Source: Calothrix sp. 336/3 (GTDB lineage: Bacteria > Cyanobacteriota > Cyanobacteriia > Cyanobacteriales > Nostocaceae). From it: 64,000 nucleotides of DNA. The translations under genes and the position numbers were made by a program. Under the pieces are notes generated by a model. The model was not told the DNA's origin and made no database searches. It worked only from the letters and a program-made list of their open reading frames with translations. Shown in pieces: positions 61,722 to 64,000 of this stretch (position 1 is the first letter of the stretch; each line of letters opens with the position of its first letter). The stretch is from assembly GCF_000734895.2 (NCBI RefSeq), contig NZ_CP011382.1, positions 4,380,700 to 4,444,699 of the forward strand, given 5' to 3'.

Positions 61722-63224
61722 ATGTCTGATTCTGCCTTCGATGTAATTGTCATTGGTTCCGGAATAGGTGGTCTAGTTACAGCCACTCAGTTAGCATCCA
61801 AGGGAGCAAAAGTACTAGTACTAGAAAGCTATCTTATCCCCGGAGGTAGCGCTGGTTACTTTGACAGACAGGGCTATCGTTTTGATGTCGGCGCTTCTAT
61901 GATTTTCGGTTTTGGTCAACGGGGTACGACAAATTTACTTACTCGCGCCTTAGATGCTGTAGGTATGAGTCTGGAAGTCATCCCTGATGCTGTACAAATT
62001 CACTACCACTTGCCCCAGGGATTAGACCTGAAAGTAGACCGAGATTACGAGCAGTTTTTATACAATTTAATTAGTCATTTTCCCCAGGAAGCCCAGGGGA
62101 TTCGGCGCTTCTACGGTGAATGTCAGAAAGTATTTAAATGCCTCAACTCTATGGAGTTACTTTCCCTGGAAGAACCCAAATATCTGCTACGCATGTTTTT
62201 CAAGCATCCCTGGTCTTGTTTCGGTTTACTAGCTTACCTGCCGAAAAATGCGGGAGACATTGCTCGACGCTACATCAAAGACCCGCAACTACTGAAATTT
62301 ATTGATATGGAATGCTACTGCTGGTCTACAGTTCCGGCAGAGATGACACCAATGATTAACGCTGGCATGGTATTCTCAGACAGGCACTATGGGGGTGTTA
62401 ACTATCCTAAAGGCGGGGTAGGGCAAATTGCTGAAAAGCTGGTGGAGGGTTTACTAGCTCACGGAAGTCAAATCAGATACCAGTCCAGGGTAAATCAGAT
62501 ATTGATGCAACAGGGGAAGGCAGTTGGTGTCAAATTAGTCGATGGCAAGATTTTTTATGGTCGGCGGATTGTCTCAAATGCAACTCGTTGGGATACATTT
62601 TCTAAGCTAATTTCTCAAGAATTCCTCCCAGTAACTGAGAAAAAATGGCAGCAAAACTATGAAAAATCACCCAGCTTTCTCAGCTTGCACATGGGTATAG
62701 ATAGGAATTTATTGCCAGAAAATACGGAATGTCACCATATCTTGCTGGAAAATTGGCAAAATATGACCAATGCCGAAGGTACGATTTTCGTCTCCATACC
62801 CACCCTCTTAGATCCAGAATTAGCACCTCCAGGATGCCATATTATCCATGCATTTACACCAGATTGGATTGAGCGATGGCAGGGACTTTCTGCTCAGGAT
62901 TACGCAGCAGCAAAGGAAGCAGCAGCAGAACGGATTATTTCTCGACTGGAGAAAATATTTCCTGGTTTAGATGCTGCCTTAGATTACTTGGAAATTGGCA
63001 CACCTCGCACCCATCAACGTTTCTTAGGGAGGGTAGATGGAACTTATGGTCCGATTCCCCGCAGAAAATTGCCTGGTTTGTTAAAAATGCCTTTTAATCG
63101 CACAGCAATCCCCGGATTATATTGTGTGGGGGATAGTACTTTTCCTGGTCAAGGTTTGAATGCTGTAGCTTTTTCTGGCTTCGCTTGCGCTCATCGAATT
63201 GCCGCAGATTTAGGAATTGATTGA
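61722..63224 (+). CDS. crtH: Carotenoid (prolycopene) cis-trans isomerase
   Basis: CrtH (CRTISO) isomerises poly-cis-lycopene to all-trans-lycopene in carotenoid synthesis at the membrane. The 500-residue flavoprotein has an N-terminal FAD fold (VIVIGSGIGGLVTATQLASKG, residues ~6-26, then VLES), and the CRTISO-type blocks GGSAGYFDRQGYRFDVGASMIFGFG and NYPKGGVGQIAEKL. The C-terminal FAD motif is GLYCVGDSTFPGQGLNAVAFSG. Length matches CrtH and is distinct from bacterial CrtI in the central region. A possible -10 (GATAAT near 61677) lies upstream of the ATG. Confidence 0.92.
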   Translation: MSDSAFDVIVIGSGIGGLVTATQLASKGAKVLVLESYLIPGGSAGYFDRQGYRFDVGASMIFGFGQRGTTNLLTRALDAVGMSLEVIPDAVQIHYHLPQGLDLKVDRDYEQFLYNLISHFPQEAQGIRRFYGECQKVFKCLNSMELLSLEEPKYLLRMFFKHPWSCFGLLAYLPKNAGDIARRYIKDPQLLKFIDMECYCWSTVPAEMTPMINAGMVFSDRHYGGVNYPKGGVGQIAEKLVEGLLAHGSQIRYQSRVNQILMQQGKAVGVKLVDGKIFYGRRIVSNATRWDTFSKLISQEFLPVTEKKWQQNYEKSPSFLSLHMGIDRNLLPENTECHHILLENWQNMTNAEGTIFVSIPTLLDPELAPPGCHIIHAFTPDWIERWQGLSAQDYAAAKEAAAERIISRLEKIFPGLDAALDYLEIGTPRTHQRFLGRVDGTYGPIPRRKLPGLLKMPFNRTAIPGLYCVGDSTFPGQGLNAVAFSGFACAHRIAADLGID

Positions 63225-63448
63225 AGTTGAATGTGGTTATGTGTATTTTAATTAAATTTATTCCTGAAGTCTTGATAATTTTCAATATTTAATCAAGTTT
63301 GACGGGCTGTCTATTGACGCTGGGATAATTTTTGCTAAATAATACCAGCAAAGAATTCAGTGTTATACTCACTGAAGAAAATCATCCCTTAAAATATCTT
63401 CAATTCCCATATTTCTACTTGTAATTCACCTCTGGAGTCATCTGCATA

Positions 63449-63862
63449 ATGGATTGTAAAACAGCTACTTTGGTATATCAGGCAGAAAACTATCTAGAAA
63501 AAATTCGAGAAATTTTTCCTGAAGCTTGGGAATTTTTAGAAGCACAATCCTTTGGTTATGTGCAAAGTCAACCCAATAATTTTGATGCGGCTATCAAAAC
63601 TATGGTTGGTGAAACTGGGTTTAAATTTAGGATGGTACACCGTGATGATAAAGACCAGTTAACCAAGGATTTGGGCGATTTATTAGGAGATATTACCTCT
63701 CGACTGCTGTTAGAAAAACATTTTTCCCAGTTAGTTGGTCAACCAATCTTTTTCAGTACAATTTGTTGTAATAGCCATTTGACATCTGACCATGAATTAA
63801 CTTTGGAAGAAGTTTTACCTTTGCAGTGTGCAGCAGTGAAGTTACAGTTAAATTTCCTTTAG
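63449..63862 (+). CDS. Hypothetical protein, cytosolic
   Basis: The 137-residue ORF starts with ATG at 63449, preceded by CTGGAG at good spacing. It has a helical first half (VYQAENYLEKIREIFPEAWEFLEAQ) and an alpha/beta second half with a CCNSH segment (~110). No signal peptide, membrane helix or known motif is visible. Codon use is like its neighbours. I do not recognise a family. Confidence 0.65.
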   Translation: MDCKTATLVYQAENYLEKIREIFPEAWEFLEAQSFGYVQSQPNNFDAAIKTMVGETGFKFRMVHRDDKDQLTKDLGDLLGDITSRLLLEKHFSQLVGQPIFFSTICCNSHLTSDHELTLEEVLPLQCAAVKLQLNFL

Positions 63863-63868
63863 GATAGT

Positions 63869-64000
63869 TCATGGTTCGTATTTGACAACAACTTGTTGGG
63901 AGAGTAGGGAGTCTGCACAGTTAGGATTCCCTGCAATTTTCTGGCAAGTTTTTCTTGATAGGGAAACACCAATAATAACTCGGATACGTAAACCGTATTC
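63869..64000 (-). CDS. Possible C-terminal fragment of a gene entering from the right
   Basis: A minus-strand frame is open from the window edge to a TGA at 63869, giving 44 residues (EYGLRIRVIIGVSLSRKTC near the edge, ending QQVVVKYEP). The composition looks coding, with beta-strand-like segments and a Cys pair (KTCQK, PNCADS). It stops 7 bp from the convergent hypothetical gene. It is too short to name. Confidence 0.4.
   Translation of the reverse strand, partial: EYGLRIRVIIGVSLSRKTCQKIAGNPNCADSLLSQQVVVKYEP

Noticed and set aside
1..64000. tRNA, rRNA, CRISPR arrays, prophage, complete IS
   Set aside because: Intergenic regions were read on both strands for T-loop-like GGTTCGAAT strings, regularly spaced repeats and transposase motifs; none was found. 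A tRNAscan-SE or CRISPR-finder run would be decisive.

Overview
The window is chromosomal DNA of a cyanobacterium, most likely a filamentous heterocyst-forming type (Nostocales). The evidence is psaC, the CpcT/CpeT phycobilin lyase family, crtH, ycf20, many HIP1 octamers (GCGATCGC), degenerate heptamer repeats between genes, and a nitrate-assimilation gene order that I recall from Anabaena/Nostoc. I saw no rRNA, tRNA, CRISPR array, prophage or intact transposase gene.

Region 1 (1-16.6 kb) is a nitrate-assimilation island. A leftward operon nirA-nrtA-nrtB-nrtC-nrtD-narB encodes nitrite reductase, the ABC nitrate/nitrite transporter and nitrate reductase. It is followed on the same strand by a PsiE-type membrane protein, the nitrate reductase maturation factor narM and an FHA-domain protein cut by the window edge. 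Divergently, a Rieske protein, a HEAT-repeat protein, the LysR regulator ntcB and the TrpD-like regulator cnaT point right. A perfect NtcA site (GTA-N8-TAC) lies in the divergent promoter.

Region 2 (16.6-43 kb) is mostly housekeeping. It holds panD with a metallo-beta-lactamase-fold pseudoenzyme, ppa, a DUF362 protein, glmS, psaC, a Ser/Thr kinase, ycf20, a TPR protein, a CpcT-type lyase, a cyclic-nucleotide phosphodiesterase-like protein, a pentapeptide-repeat protein, a PPK2 kinase, ureEFG (no urease structural genes here), a PAS-histidine kinase, an ABC-2 permease, rsmI, and a 1026-residue membrane protein built from about eight ~98-residue repeats.

Region 3 (43-50 kb) has two small unannotated ORFs and a glycan/lipid cluster: a family-2 glycosyltransferase, two tandemly duplicated Npun_R2821-type proteins whose upstream sequence is also duplicated, a family-4 glycosyltransferase and a lipid kinase.

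Region 4 (50-55.7 kb) is a second NrtABCD-type operon. Its binding protein matches CmpA, so I call it cmpABCD (bicarbonate uptake). Nitrate and inorganic-carbon uptake systems therefore sit about 38 kb apart on the same strand.

Region 5 (55.7-64 kb) carries a CsgG-like protein, a GNAT acetyltransferase, an aspartoacylase, a lumenal pentapeptide protein, YggT, a small coiled-coil membrane protein, upp and crtH. Between upp and crtH lies an orphan unit of consensus promoter, ~70-nt transcript and intrinsic terminator. I read it as a candidate small RNA and as the most interesting novel signal.

Mobile-element traces are non-autonomous only: a 239-bp element with 17-bp perfect terminal inverted repeats and a 9-bp target duplication (29978-30234), and three copies of a GC-rich palindromic repeat (7.5, 12.8 and 45 kb), one of them inside the nir operon.
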